Shown piece by piece: positions 22,381-33,501 of a DNA stretch of 64,000 bases; the first letter of the stretch is position 1; every line of letters starts with the position of its first letter. Origin of the DNA: Gyromitra esculenta (lineage: Eukaryota; Ascomycota; Pezizomycetes; Pezizales; Discinaceae); assembly GCA_038503075.1 (NCBI GenBank), contig JBCAML010000002.1, positions 3,410,001 to 3,474,000 of the forward strand. Reading direction: 5' to 3'. The position numbers and the translations under genes are program-made. The notes under the pieces are model-generated. The model saw only the letters and a list, made by a program, of their open reading frames with translations, did not search any database and was not told the DNA's origin.

Positions 22381-24123
22381 ATGATGGCTGAAACCGGTAC
22401 GATTCCCTCTTATTTGATAGTTCAACTCTAGGTTTATGGCAATGAACTAACGATACATAGACTTACCACCAACTCCCGAGAACATTACAATGTTCCAGGG
22501 ATTTGAATGGTATGTGCCCGCCGATGGGGGGCATTGGCAGCGTCTCACAGAAGCCTTGCCAAAATTGAAGGCGATTGGTATTTCCAATATATGGATCCCA
22601 CCTGCCTGCAAAGGCGACAACCAGCATTCCGGAAACGGATACGATATTGTGCGTTTCATCCCAGATAACTTCAATTGACACCACGCGAAACATTCCTTAC
22701 TGATACTCTATTTTAGTATGACCTTTATGATCTTGGTGAATTTGACCAAAGGGGCAACGGAACCCAGACCAAATGGGGCGACAAAGCTCAGCTCACCAGT
22801 CTCTGCAATTCTGCCAAAGAGCAGGGAGTTGGACTCTATTTCGATGCAGTCCTAAACCACAAAGCCGGCGCAGACCATCTCGAGCGCTGTTTAGCAGTCG
22901 AAGTCGACCCCTACAACAGAAATGATCGCATTAGCGATGTTTACCAAATCAATTGCCAAGTTGGATTCGATTTCCCTGGAAGGAAAGGACAATACTCCAG
23001 TCAAATATATCATTGGTATCATTTCGTTGGCGTGGGCTGGAACGCAGATAATGGCAAAACTGCTGTTTACAAGCTCCAAGGAATTGGGAAAGATTGGAGC
23101 CAAAGCGTTGCAAAACAGTATGGGAACTATGATTATCTAATATATTCCGATTTAGACTACGCTCACCCTGAAGTCCAAAATGATGTGAAAAACTGGGGTG
23201 TTTGGCTTGCTAAAGAGCTAGGGATTCAAGGTTTCAGGTAAAATGCTCTTCCTTTCTAGCACCATATACGCCTACTTACTAGAATCCTGCGCAGGTTTGA
23301 TGCCGTGAAACACTTTTCAGAAGATTTCCTGAAAAGTTTTATCGATAACATGGACACAGAGATCGTGCCAGGCATGTTTTACGTCGGCGAGTTCTGGGAG
23401 AACTCTCTATATGACATGACACAATATCTCGACCGATTAGACCACAAGTTTTGCCTCTTCGATGCTCCTCTTGTGTACAAATTCTCTCAAGTCTCAAATA
23501 CATACAACGGAGACATGAGAGGCATCTTTGATGGGACGCTGGTACAAGTTGAACCCGTTAGTTCTGTCACATTAGTCCAAAATCATGACACCCAGCCGTC
23601 TCAATCGCTTTCGGGCGGTGCCGGAGTTGCAGATTTCTTCAAGCCTCTTGCGTACGCACTCATCCTCCTTCGTGACGGCGGGTATCCATGCGTCTTCTAC
23701 GGTGATCTCTATGGAATTTACGGCGACAGCAGCAATAGCCCTTATCCACCTTCTTGCTCAGGGGCTCTCCCGGATCTTATATTGGCGCGTAAGCTTTACG
23801 CATACGGTATTCAAGACAATTACTTTGACTATCCGACCTGCGTTGGCTGGGTTCGCCACGGAACACATGATAGGCCAGCTGGGTGTGCTGTTGTTATGAG
23901 CAACTCTGATGCGGGGACTAAGAGGATGGCGGTTGGTATTGAGCACAAAGGCGAAATTTGGACTGATGTCCTTGGATGGAGCCAGGGAGAAATCAAGATT
24001 GGAGATGATGGTTTTGCCGTGTTTAGGTGCGGGAATTGCAGCGTTAGCGTTTGGGTCAACAAGGATGCTGCGGGAAGAGATCAGTTTGGAAAATTGTTTG
24101 TCTTCCTTCCTTTAACCCGCTAA
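22381..24123 (+). CDS. Alpha-amylase, intracellular type (GH13, bacterial-like liquefying amylase fold)
   Basis: Four exons, 22381-22396, 22461-22648, 22717-23237 and 23295-24123, give 1554 nt and 517 residues. There is no signal peptide; the protein starts MMAETDLPPTPENITMFQGFEWY, as do the cytosolic GH13_5-type fungal amylases acquired long ago from bacteria. All three catalytic carboxylates are present: nucleophile D244 in GFRFDAVKH, acid/base E274 in FYVGEFWEN and D340 in VQNHDTQ. The substrate-binding His lies in DAVLNHK. It would hydrolyse internal alpha-1,4 bonds of glycogen or maltodextrin inside the cell or in wall alpha-glucan synthesis. The length matches the family. The tiny first exon (16 nt) was accepted because the frame, splice sites and conserved start agree. 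Confidence 0.93.
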
Positions 24124-24343
24124 GACGATTCCTTCTAATATGAAACTGGGTATAGTGACGGGAAAATTTACTCTAAGAACCCTTGGTAGTGCATCCGTAA
24201 TGTCGTAGTAGAAAGCTACTGTATCACGATCAGTTTCAAGGAACTTTTGGGGTATTCGAACGAGAACTGTAAGAGACACATGGGATAATCTATAGATCTC
24301 GAATATTAATGAGCTTACTACAACTCACAAATCGATTTTTGAG
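24124..24343. other. Amylase 3' flank
   Basis: Short AT-rich 3' flank of the amylase gene before the inverted repeat. No feature is supported. Confidence 0.4.
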
Positions 24344-24801
24344 TTATTGTCCATGATCAAAAGTTTGTGTGTTTTCGAGTTAGCAACCAAGTGAGAGTTC
24401 GAAATGAAAGTCCACCAATTCCGGGTGAGAAAATCGGAGAAAATATCTTTCAGCCTGTTGATCTGGCTTCAGACACCATAAACTTAATTGATCTTTTCTA
24501 GGGTTATAGAAAGCCTAGAAAATCCTTTGGGAAGACCTGCGCACAGACTGTGACAGCTGGAGCTCGGTTGCAGCTATACACACCACAAATCAAAAAGATG
24601 AACATCTGACTGCATATTCCTCTCATTTATTCCATCGTGCTTTTGGCAGTCCTGAAAATATAGATGCAATTAGCAAAGCGTACTGATATTTTATATATTT
24701 TATTTCGATTTTTTCCCTCCAGAACTGATAGACTTTCATTTTGAACTCTTTTTCGGTTGCTAACTCGAAAACACGCAAACTTTTGATCATGGGCGATACT
24801 A
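24344..24801. repeat. Large inverted repeat with about 105-118 nt arms, possible decayed transposon
   Basis: The left arm at about 24344-24448 and right arm at about 24684-24801 match when one is inverted, with differences that are mostly transitions plus small indels. The right arm on the minus strand keeps an open frame (MIKSLRVFELATEKEFKMK); the left arm encodes a similar peptide that is broken by a stop and a frameshift. The 235-bp centre shows no gene. No clean target duplication is seen at the outer ends, so this could be a TIR element with worn ends or an inverted duplication of an old coding fragment. Confidence 0.6.
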
Positions 24802-25708
24802 ATAAGACGCACAATTAAACTTGGGTCAAATTTTCTACATCGCCATAAGAGCGTAATTGTCGAGTCATAGAATATGACTTGATTGTACCCTCGCCGCGAA
24901 CACGCCAGCCTAGTCATATCCTTTTTATGTTGCTATATCTCGTCAGGTCGACCTTCGGGGTTGGGTATTCATAGTCTAAACCACCTGTGACTAAAAGGTA
25001 CTTGATCGGCTACTAATGCGGGTGATCCATAACAGTCCTATTCCGATGGTAGAGCCACCAAGGCTGTGACATTTTGGCTACCCGCATGAAGCAAAGCATA
25101 GCTTGCAATTGTATCTGATTCATATTAGCAAAACAACTTGCCCAGGGTACCTGATCCAAATCCACTGCTGTGGGAATTTTACTGTTACGAGGCAGTCTTC
25201 CAATCCCGTGACATTAAGCAAGAGTCTTCGCAACACAATTGCCAATAGTCATCGTAATGAAGAAATCCCCAAAATAAGTTAGGCCCCCCCATACTACTCA
25301 TTAGTTCGAGTAAAATGCATTGTTCCCGCACAATGTATCACTCGGTCAACCGATGAAATTGGCTTATGGAAGAGCGTAGTAATCAACTCTTCAAGACTTT
25401 CAACTTGTCTCACATCATCATTGATCCAGCGATCGTCCTAGCCACTCGTGCAAATGCATTATGCCCTCGTAATCGGACTCTTAAGCCATAGCCAAAAGCG
25501 CTGACCTAAATTCAGTGGATAAAATTGAATCTTGAAAAAACCAGTACAAGCTATACCTTCATCAGAACAGAAAGGCCTCTTCCTGGTCCAAAGGGATATC
25601 GAACTATAGATAGTAAACCCCGTACTAGGCTAACTCCGCCAAACAATTAAACATAAATATCTACAGTGAAAAAATCCCAACGAAAGAAGTCAAATACTTT
25701 TGAAGCCT
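24802..25708. other. Intergenic region
   Basis: Non-coding DNA between the inverted repeat and the 3' end of the copper transporter gene. A run of seven C lies near 25284. Nothing coding is supported. Confidence 0.5.
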
Positions 25709-26249
25709 TTAATGATGCTCATGCTCGCCAGCTCTCCCCACCCGCACATACATTCTTGCAAAGATCAATTCGCCAACTGCCAGCCCTGTAACAACTGCGA
25801 AAAAATAGGCCTAGCTCAGCATTAGTCAATGATCGGTTTTGACGCTTCTACCTTCAAACACATACCACAACAAACGACATAACAACCAACATAAGTCCGT
25901 ACCCTAGAATCGCCGTTATTAACGCCAAGAGTGCTCGTCCCCCATCTCGCGCTATCGAAAACGGCTGGATGTATCGTAGTCGCTCTTTCATCATCATCTC
26001 GTCACCACCGCAGTATTGAGGACTCCAACAGGTCGCCTCCAAATGGCTTCTAAGGAACCCAAGTCCGCGGTAGACAATCGCCGTGAAAAATATAGCTATC
26101 CAAACCCCAAAAACGTATACTTGGGTTGTAGGCCGAAGGTTTTGGAAAAGAACTGGAATACTGGCGTAGGAAGTGGTAAAGAACATCTGCATCGATGCAG
26201 AGCTCATCGATGTCGAGTTTGATGTGCTTGCTGACATGTCCATATCCAT
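25709..26249 (-). CDS. Ctr-family high-affinity copper transporter
   Basis: Two minus-strand exons, 26249-25866 and 25810-25709, encode 161 residues. The N-terminus is Met- and Ser-rich (MDMDMSASTSNSTSMSSASM), the copper-collecting Mets tail. Three membrane segments follow: one starting near YVFGVWIAIFFTAIVYRGL, a second with the MxxxM copper motif (M120, M124, in GLMLVVMSF), and a third with GxxxG (G137, G141). The intron was placed at GCTAG|GCC because that gives MSFVVAYFFAVVTGLAVGE, which aligns without gaps to the Ctr pattern; the more pyrimidine-rich CGCAG acceptor would delete four residues of the helix. The protein would form a trimeric Cu(I) channel in the plasma or vacuolar membrane. 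It is divergent from an FRE metalloreductase 1 kb away, so Cu(II) reduction and Cu(I) uptake may be co-regulated. Confidence 0.9.
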
Positions 26250-27276
26250 GACTTTTGTTGTGAGAGGTTTGAACTTGGAGCCTAAGTTTTCTGGAATTTA
26301 ATTTGATAGCAGAGGCTATTCCGTCAATTTGGTAGATGGGGCACTTTGAATATAGACTCGGAATGCACGAAATGCAAATACATATCGATTATATTTGAGT
26401 GGTATTAGATCTTTGCATAGGGGTATGCAACACTCGCCAACTCCGAGAAGAGCTAACTAGAAGCATGTGCGCATAAAGCATTCCCCTCTGACTCCGACTA
26501 CATCAACAGGGATATGATCCTTCCCATGGCCAGCTAATGCTTCAAAATACTTACGTGCACCCTTAAGATAAAAAGAAAACTGCCTCAAACGCCCTCATTC
26601 AGAGAATAGTTGATCTATTACTAAACAATTTTATTACCCCGCTACCAACAATTCGGAGTTGGTAGGGTATGTTTTTGGTAGCGAGAACGTTGCCAAGCCG
26701 GAAAGGGCTAGCTACATGGTAGAGTGCAGTTTTGGGACTGGGCCCTAGCGTATGAGCAAGTTTCCATTCCTTTTTCTCGAGAGTGGTTTATTGTTCAGCA
26801 CATTTGAGCTAGTTTTCGATGGAGAAACTTTCTCATATTATGCTTTTTATCTACCTACTACATGTATCTTTTCTCCCATCACTCGCCATGCCGCGCGTTC
26901 CATTCAGCATCACTGTCAATAATGAGCTGTGACACTCAACTTCTGCTCCTTTTATGTATGCTTGCATAAACGTGGCGTGTGACAACCACGCGATGAATCC
27001 AGGGCATCGAATTTTTACTTCTCGCAGTTGAAGCGGGGACGATGCAGGCTCCCCGGTCTTGACATTCCCAGGAAACCGGATAATTCGGCATTCAGTCAAA
27101 GCATTCGATCTGTAAATGTGTAGAGTATCTAGAAACATCAAGATAGTTTTCGTATGGCCTTATATCTTGGCTGCGCTTCCCAACTCTACAGTGCGATTTT
27201 ATGCACGTCAGTCGAGTCATATCCCGTGAAGCACAGTAAAAAGACGTCGACCACTTTCTAAGAACTCTCCCGTCGA
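26250..27276. promoter_or_regulatory. Shared divergent promoter of the copper transporter and metalloreductase
   Basis: A 1.03-kb region between two head-to-head genes. It contains TGAGCAAG at 26753-26760, one base from the yeast Mac1-type copper-response element TGAGCAAA; a single near-match is weak evidence. One TACATGTA palindrome lies at 26859-26866. Short open frames here have no support. Confidence 0.4.
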
Positions 27277-29236
27277 ATGAACATGAACTCGAACATGGGC
27301 ATGAACTCGTCTTCAGCCCCAATCTTTTCAGACGATAATTCTACATATGTGCAAACATCAGATCCATGGGCCGACCAATGGAAATATGCCAGAACCTTCG
27401 TATGTTTCTTCATAGTAGGACTCGCACTCTTCATCCTAATGCATATCTCTCATATCCTCAAAGACCGCCGACACCTCCGTCAAAGCACCCCTAAGAGCAA
27501 AAAATCATCATTGTGGAATCGCCTTATAGCCATAATCAGAGGAGTGAGTTACCGACGACTTGGAGGTAATCTACCAGGCCTAGGACTTCCCTCACTCGGC
27601 GTGTGCATTCTTGCCCTCTCATGTGCCATCTTCACAATTACATGGACCTTCACCGTTCGCCCGTACTATCGTCCTACCCGCGCTGACGGTTCACCACCCC
27701 TTGCACTCCGTTCAGGTCTCTTTGCGGTGGGTATGACGCCGTTCATATACGCGCTTGCCTTCAAGGCAAACATCATAACGTACTTGACGGGTGTCTCGCA
27801 TGAGAAACTAAATGCGCTACATCGTTGGGGAGCGCGTATCATGCTCTTTTTGAGCGTGGTGCACACTGTCCCGTTTCTCTATCAGCCGAGGAAAGAGGAT
27901 GGGTGGGTCGAGTTGAAATTTTGGTTCCACAATGATTTTATGAATGCGAACGGATGTATGGCGCTGGGAGCGTTGACGTGGTTGGTTTTTGCGAGCTGGG
28001 CTCCGCTGAGGTGTGTTAAGCAAGTCTAATTGTAAGAAAGGTATGTTGGCTGATACTTCCGGGATGATATAGGAGATTATGTTATGAATTCTTTGTCTAC
28101 AGTCACATTGTGGCTGGTGTGGCTTACCTCGCTTTTATGTTCTGGCATTGTGAAGATCTTTTGACCTCAGTGAGAATCCATGACCTGAACCCCCAGAACT
28201 CAAAGTTATTTTAGCTAATCATCTTTTTCTCCCACAGTGGTACTATCTGTGGGCTACCGTTGCTATCTGGATCACAAGTCTCGTCCTTCGCTTCGCACAA
28301 TTGAATTGGTTCACAACCATCCCCGCTACCCTCTCCGTCCTTCCTGGCGATGCGATTAAGGTTTCGATCCCCACAACACTCGAGTGGTCACCAGGTCAAC
28401 ATGTCTTCGTGCGGTTCCCAAAACTGGCGCCGTTCGAGAATCACCCATTCTCTATTACATCAATCCCATCATCAAATAGAAAAGAATTTGAGGAGAATAT
28501 GCTAGAGCTCGTGATAAAACCGTATAAAGGATTCACGAAGCGGTTGTTGGGTTTTGCGAAAGCAAACCCTGATGCTCAGGCGGATATTGTGTTGGATGGG
28601 CCATATGGCGGTGTACCAAGGGTTGTAGAGTCTTTTAACACTGTGGTACTGATTGCTGGCGGATCTGGCATCACTGCAGTGGTAGGTTTCCTATTGCAGT
28701 TAGCAGGCAAGATGAAGCACGAGGATTCAAAAATATGTACAGAGAAGATAAAACTAGTGTGGGTAGTAAGGAACCAGGAGTCACACGGGTGGTTCAGACA
28801 GGATATTATGGATGCAATAGAGGAGCTTCCAGAAGGCACTGTTGACTACAGATTCCATGTCACTGGGGACCTAATTCCAGACGCGAACAGCTCAGGGCTG
28901 GCGGCAGAAAAGGAGGTTGGTGTTGCGACTACAAAATCAGGCGTTGATGCAGAAGGTAGTGAAGGTAGTGAAGGTAGCGTTAGAGGGAGGCCAGACTGTA
29001 ATACGCTTTTGGTGGGGTGGGTTCCCGAGATGGGGTCGAGGACATGTGTGATAGGTGAGTACCCAACTCTAATAGCAAAGGATTCTAGATTAACAATTTG
29101 TTCTTTAAATTTAGTATCGGGTCCAGTGAGCCTACGAAATAGCGTCGCAAACAGTGTTGCAGCATTACAAGGGCGGGTCGGCGATGAGAACGGGGTTCAG
29201 GAGATTTATCTACATACCGAAACCTTTGATTGGTAG
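27277..29236 (+). CDS. FRE-type transmembrane metalloreductase (ferric/cupric reductase)
   Basis: Four exons, 27277-28010, 28073-28169, 28238-29054 and 29115-29236, give 1770 nt and 589 residues. The N-terminal half has several membrane helices and two bis-heme His pairs, each spaced 14 residues apart: one in LHRWGARIMLFLSVVH, one in SHIVAGVAYLAFMFWH. The C-terminal half has the FAD motif HPFSITS and the NADPH-pyrophosphate motif AGGSGITAVVG. It moves electrons from cytosolic NADPH across the membrane to Fe(III) or Cu(II). It begins with an unusual Met/Asn tail (MNMNSNMGMNSSS), much like the Mets tail of the divergent copper transporter. A nine-base unit repeated three times (28952-28978) encodes EGS repeats in a loop of the NADPH domain. 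The last intron (60 nt) has no in-frame stop, so retention would add 20 residues. Confidence 0.92.
28952..28978 (+). repeat. Three tandem 9-bp units inside the metalloreductase gene
   Basis: GAAGGTAGT occurs three times in a row and encodes three Glu-Gly-Ser units. It is in frame, so copy-number change would lengthen or shorten a loop without a frameshift. Confidence 0.8.
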
Positions 29237-29593
29237 ACCTAAAGCGTACAAGTAGATAACGAGAACTGGCTTCATGGTAATTTAATAGTGACTATTATCG
29301 AATATATTCTATCACACACCATCACTCGACATTCTGTACAGGAAGAAATGCCAAGTGACAAACGGGTTGGTGGAAAAGAATCCACACTTTGATAAGTGAC
29401 GTCATTCATATAGGAGCAATCCAACTCGGCAATCGAAGTCCCTCGTAGCACCACGGTGATCGCTGGTCCCTGACGTTCGGCTCTCCCCGCAGTTTCCCCG
29501 CTCATATACAATAAATAGGGTTAGGGTTAATTTGCCTATTGACCTCAGAAGTTCCCTCCCAACACCCTCAAAAGAATACAACTACAGTGTAGA
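29237..29593. promoter_or_regulatory. Gamma-glutamyltranspeptidase promoter with telomere-like repeat
   Basis: A 357-bp gap. TAGGGTTAGGGTTAA at 29516-29530 is two telomeric repeat units, 64 bp before the start codon. In fungi such teloboxes are bound by Tbf1/Myb-type factors; use here is inferred. The part before it is probably the metalloreductase 3' UTR. Confidence 0.5.
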
Positions 29594-31676
29594 ATGTCTT
29601 CGCTCAGAGAAAAAGACCCCCTCGATATCTCCTTCCAACCGTTCCCATCAAGGCGGTCGGTTGTACACAGCACCAATGGTATCGTAGCCTGCACACAACC
29701 CCTTGCGGCACAGGCAGGAATCGAGATCCTGAGGAAGGGGGGTAATGCAGCGGTGAGTGATCATGCGTGACCCCCTACGATCCATTTAAATTGTTTTATT
29801 TTATTTTTAATTTGGAGCAATACCATAGGATGCTGCTGTCGCTGTAGGTCAGTATGCAATAGTCCACAAGCTGCATACATGATGGCATATAACAACAGCA
29901 CATATGTTTCTAACATATTCCAAACAGCCGCATGTCTAAACGTTACCGAACCCACTTCTACGGGCATCGGTGGTGACGCCTTCTGCCTCTTCTACAATGC
30001 CACGACTCGCAAAATACACGGCCTGAATGCCTCCGGTCGTACCCCCGCTGCTCTGACCCTCGAGAGAGCACGCAAGGATCTTAGTCTCAATGGGCTCGAG
30101 CACATCGAGCGAATCCCTATGGACCACGTGCACTCCGTTACAATCCCCGGTGCTGCTGCTGGCTGGTGCGACACGGTTGAAAAGTACGGGAGTGGAAAAT
30201 TCAATATGTTACAGATCCTGAGTGAAGCTATACGGCTAGCAGAGGAGGGGTATCCCGTAAGTCAGCTAACGGCGGCTCATTGGGAGAGTGGGGAAAGAAA
30301 CCTGAGGGCTGCGTCGCCTAATTATGGCGAAATGCTAAGAAACGGGGAGAGAGCGCCGCGGGAGGGAGAGATCGTCAAATTGAGAAATCTCGCAAGGACT
30401 CTCCGAGAGTTGGCAGTGAAAGGGAAGAAAGGGTTCTATGAGGGGGCTGTTGCAGAAGCCATTATCCAAGTCTTGAAAGATCGAGGTGGTATTATGACCC
30501 TGGAAGATTTAAAGTCACACGGTGAGCGGGAAAGTGAGGAAACGGAACCGATAAGTTTTGAGTATGAAGCGGCGGGTGTAAAAGTGTGGGAGCATGCGCC
30601 GAATGGGCAAGGACTAGTAGCTTTGATGACCTTAGGTATTCTTGAAAGTTTGCAAAAGAGAAGCGTTGTCCCGGAATTCAACAAGACAGGCGGGTACAAA
30701 CATAATTCTGCGGAGTAAGTATTCTTGCCATAAAGAACCAGCGCGCGAGCTCATCGAAACAAGGTATCTCCACGCAATCATTGAAAGTCTAAGAATCGCA
30801 TTTTCCGATGGGCATTGGTGGATTACCGACCCTTCTTCGGAAACGGTCCCCACGGAAGGGCTATTAGACAAGGTGAGCCATCTGGGTCACAGATCAGCAC
30901 TCGACAGAATTAACATCCCCAGGCATACCTCGAGAAACGCTCAGAGCTCTTTGATGCCTCGAAAGTAAATACCTCAATTCCCCATGGTTCTCCCACCTTC
31001 CATTCCAGTGATACGGTATACTTCTCAATCGTGGACAAAGACGGCAATGGATGTTCGTTCATCAAGTACGTACCCCTCATATCCAAAAAAAAATGTCTCA
31101 GGCACTCTCTCTTGGATCAGATAGCTCATACCCAATAGTTCTAATTATGGTGGTTTTGGCTCCGCTATAATCCCTCCCCGATGCGGGTTCACGCTCCAAA
31201 ACCGCGGCAGCGGCTTTATCCTTTCCTCCTCTCATCCAAACTGTCTCGCCCCTAGCAAGCGCCCTTATCACACGATCATCCCCGCGCTACTCACAAACGC
31301 GGCTACTGGTGACCTTCATGCGGTATTTGGCGTAATGGGTGGCTTCATGCAGCCGCAAGGCCATGTGCAGGTGTTTCTGAATATGTGTGTGTGGGGTATG
31401 TCCCCACAGGAAGCGCTAGACGCGCCGAGGGTGAGTGTGGGTAGTGGATACGATCCGAGGGATCCGGTGGTGAATGTTGAGGAGGGAATGGGAAGCGAGG
31501 TTGCGCAAATGTTGAGGGAGAAAGGACATAGAGTACAGATTGTGGGAGGGATAGGGAGGCAGATGTTTGGGAGAGGACAGATAATTCGAGTGAAGTATGG
31601 CGATGAAGATGGAGAGAAGAGAGTTTATGGTGCGGGGAGCGACTTAAGGGGGGATGGACATGCTGTAGGGTATTAG
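29594..31676 (+). CDS. Gamma-glutamyltranspeptidase/glutathione hydrolase-like Ntn hydrolase
   Basis: Six exons, 29594-29752, 29829-29847, 29928-30714, 30764-30872, 30923-31065 and 31139-31676, give 1755 nt and 584 residues. The second exon is only 19 nt, yet it restores the family motif [20 protein letters not shown]. Other signatures are [11 protein letters not shown], the catalytic region [15 protein letters not shown] (autocleavage and nucleophile Thr about T389), NYGGFGS and [16 protein letters not shown]. The enzyme is made as one chain and cuts itself before that Thr. It transfers or hydrolyses gamma-glutamyl groups, usually from glutathione. No signal peptide or anchor is seen, unlike secreted GGTs, so it may be a cytosolic acylase-like member of the family. 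The neighbouring metal-uptake pair makes a thiol role attractive, but this is not shown. Confidence 0.92.
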
Positions 31677-33139
31677 AGCTGTTGGTGAGTCAACTAGAAA
31701 AACCTACGCTTACGAGATTTTGATCCTTACCAGAATACAGAAAACTATTCAAAAAAATTTCTTCAGGCAGCATCACATATACCACGCCTGTACTTAGACT
31801 ACAGTCTGTGAGATAGCCCTATCAGCTTTTTAACCGAAATTCGCTGCTGAAATTCTGGCGCCCACCCCAAAAATCGGCTAGTAATTAGTGCCTGATAGAA
31901 ATCAAAATTCAGGAAAAATCCCACGACAACAAGTATACGTGGAGCCTGGAAGCCTCCATAATTCCCAGATTCCCTCCACCTGGATTATTGTTACCCAATT
32001 CTATCTGCATTGCATATTTAACAGCCCCAGTTTTCATCACTCTCAACATAAGTTATCTCAGAATGCCCGCGGAGTAGTGCCAATTGGTAGGATGCTTCCA
32101 GTTATTCTAGGTACATTAGCCTAGCTCCATACTAAATGGATTCAAGCGGTTTGCCTAAAGGGGTTGAATTGAAATTTCGATGATCTAAATATTTCATGAC
32201 TGTTAGAATGAAGTAAAACAAGATATTTGACAAGTTTACGTGATGCTGAATTCTGAGAATAAAATATGAATAGACTCTACGAGCTCGAGTAAGGGCGAGA
32301 AAGAGTCCAACAAAACGCCTAGTACAGTACAGCAAATCCAGCAGCAAATCCACTACCTTTGTTCAAAAAAAAACTATTTATATTTAGCTTATCTCTTTGG
32401 CTAATTCAGCTCTTTCATCAAGTCCATATACTACGATTCTTACGAAACAAACATCTCCAACAAAGTTTCATTCCTCGTGACAATTTCGAGGGACTCTTTC
32501 TGCTCAATTCGAGTGAAAAATTGCCCGTTTTCGATTCGACAGCGGAGGCTCACCCCAGAAACGTGTGGATCAGGGATGTGGATCAGGGACCTCGCTTCCA
32601 GAAAGTGAAAGAATCCAATGACGGAACATCCATACCGAACACTGCTACGTATGATAATCACTACCAGCTTTTTCTATTTGTTTGGATAATCGGCTCTAGC
32701 GCTGTCACATGAAAACACAGATACTGACAGCAAGTCTAGCATCGTAGGGATTGAAGACCGTAACTACAGCCCCCGAGACAGGTGCGGGGCAGAGATAACA
32801 GTCGATCGTCTTTACGGATGTACCTAGATAAATGCTTAATTCACTAAAAGCGATACTGATTGGCCATGAGCTTACGACGGTAGGTGATGGCGACAGATTC
32901 CCTAAGATTCTGTGCCGCATTCCATCCAGGTGATCGTGATCCTCGCCGCAGATGTGCGTATCCTAGAGTCTATTGACGATACCAACTATGAGGTAATCTT
33001 ATTCGTTGACTTGAAAAATAGCCCTGTTTTTTTTTTTGGCTATCTCTCGCTGGTCAGATACACATTTTCAATTTCACCCATTATCGCCCACATCATACAA
33101 TCTGATACTCATTAGGGCATCATCACCTCCACCGAACTG
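31677..33139. other. Gap, nothing found
   Basis: Left part of an 8.4-kb desert. It contains a short direct repeat GTGGATCAGGGA at about 32566-32588 and several AT-rich tracts. The open frames (31888-32124, 32359-32712 and others) have no motif or splice support. Confidence 0.5.
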
Positions 33140-33141
33140 TA

Positions 33142-33499
33142 CTCGTATTTGAATGACGTTTCCGGACTGAACTGGGTCTGCATGGAGGTGCAGATCAGTG
33201 GAGAAGTGGCAAGAAGTGGATTCTAGCCAACCAAGCAGTGAATTTCAGTGGAAATAAAGGTGTATTTAGCTTGCATACCAACCCTGAGGCTCAGAAGAGG
33301 TCCAAAACTCCCGACCTCAATAATCTCGACCCAGATTTGAGTGACCACATTCTTCATTACGACTTGGTTGGCTAAATTTTGGGCACCATGCTGTTCACTC
33401 CTAGTCGACTGGCTGAAATCTTTACCGCCCACTGCTTCTTTACTGGTATGCACCTCTATGCGGACCCAGGCCGTTCCGGGAACGTCATTCAAATACGAG
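33142..33499. mobile_element. TIR element (358 bp) with TA target duplication
   Basis: The ends CTCGTATTTGAATGACGTT and its inverted copy AACGTCATTCAAATACGAG are perfect over 19 nt and stay recognisable for about 90 nt with point changes. TA flanks both sides (33140-33141 and 33500-33501). The first 10 bases and the ATGACGTT block recur in the element at 55449, so the two share a family. Both arms read inward encode a similar open peptide beginning SYLNDV, and a 121-codon minus-strand frame (33223-33588) crosses most of the element. No transposase motif is recognisable. Confidence 0.8.
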
Positions 33500-33501
33500 T
33501 A

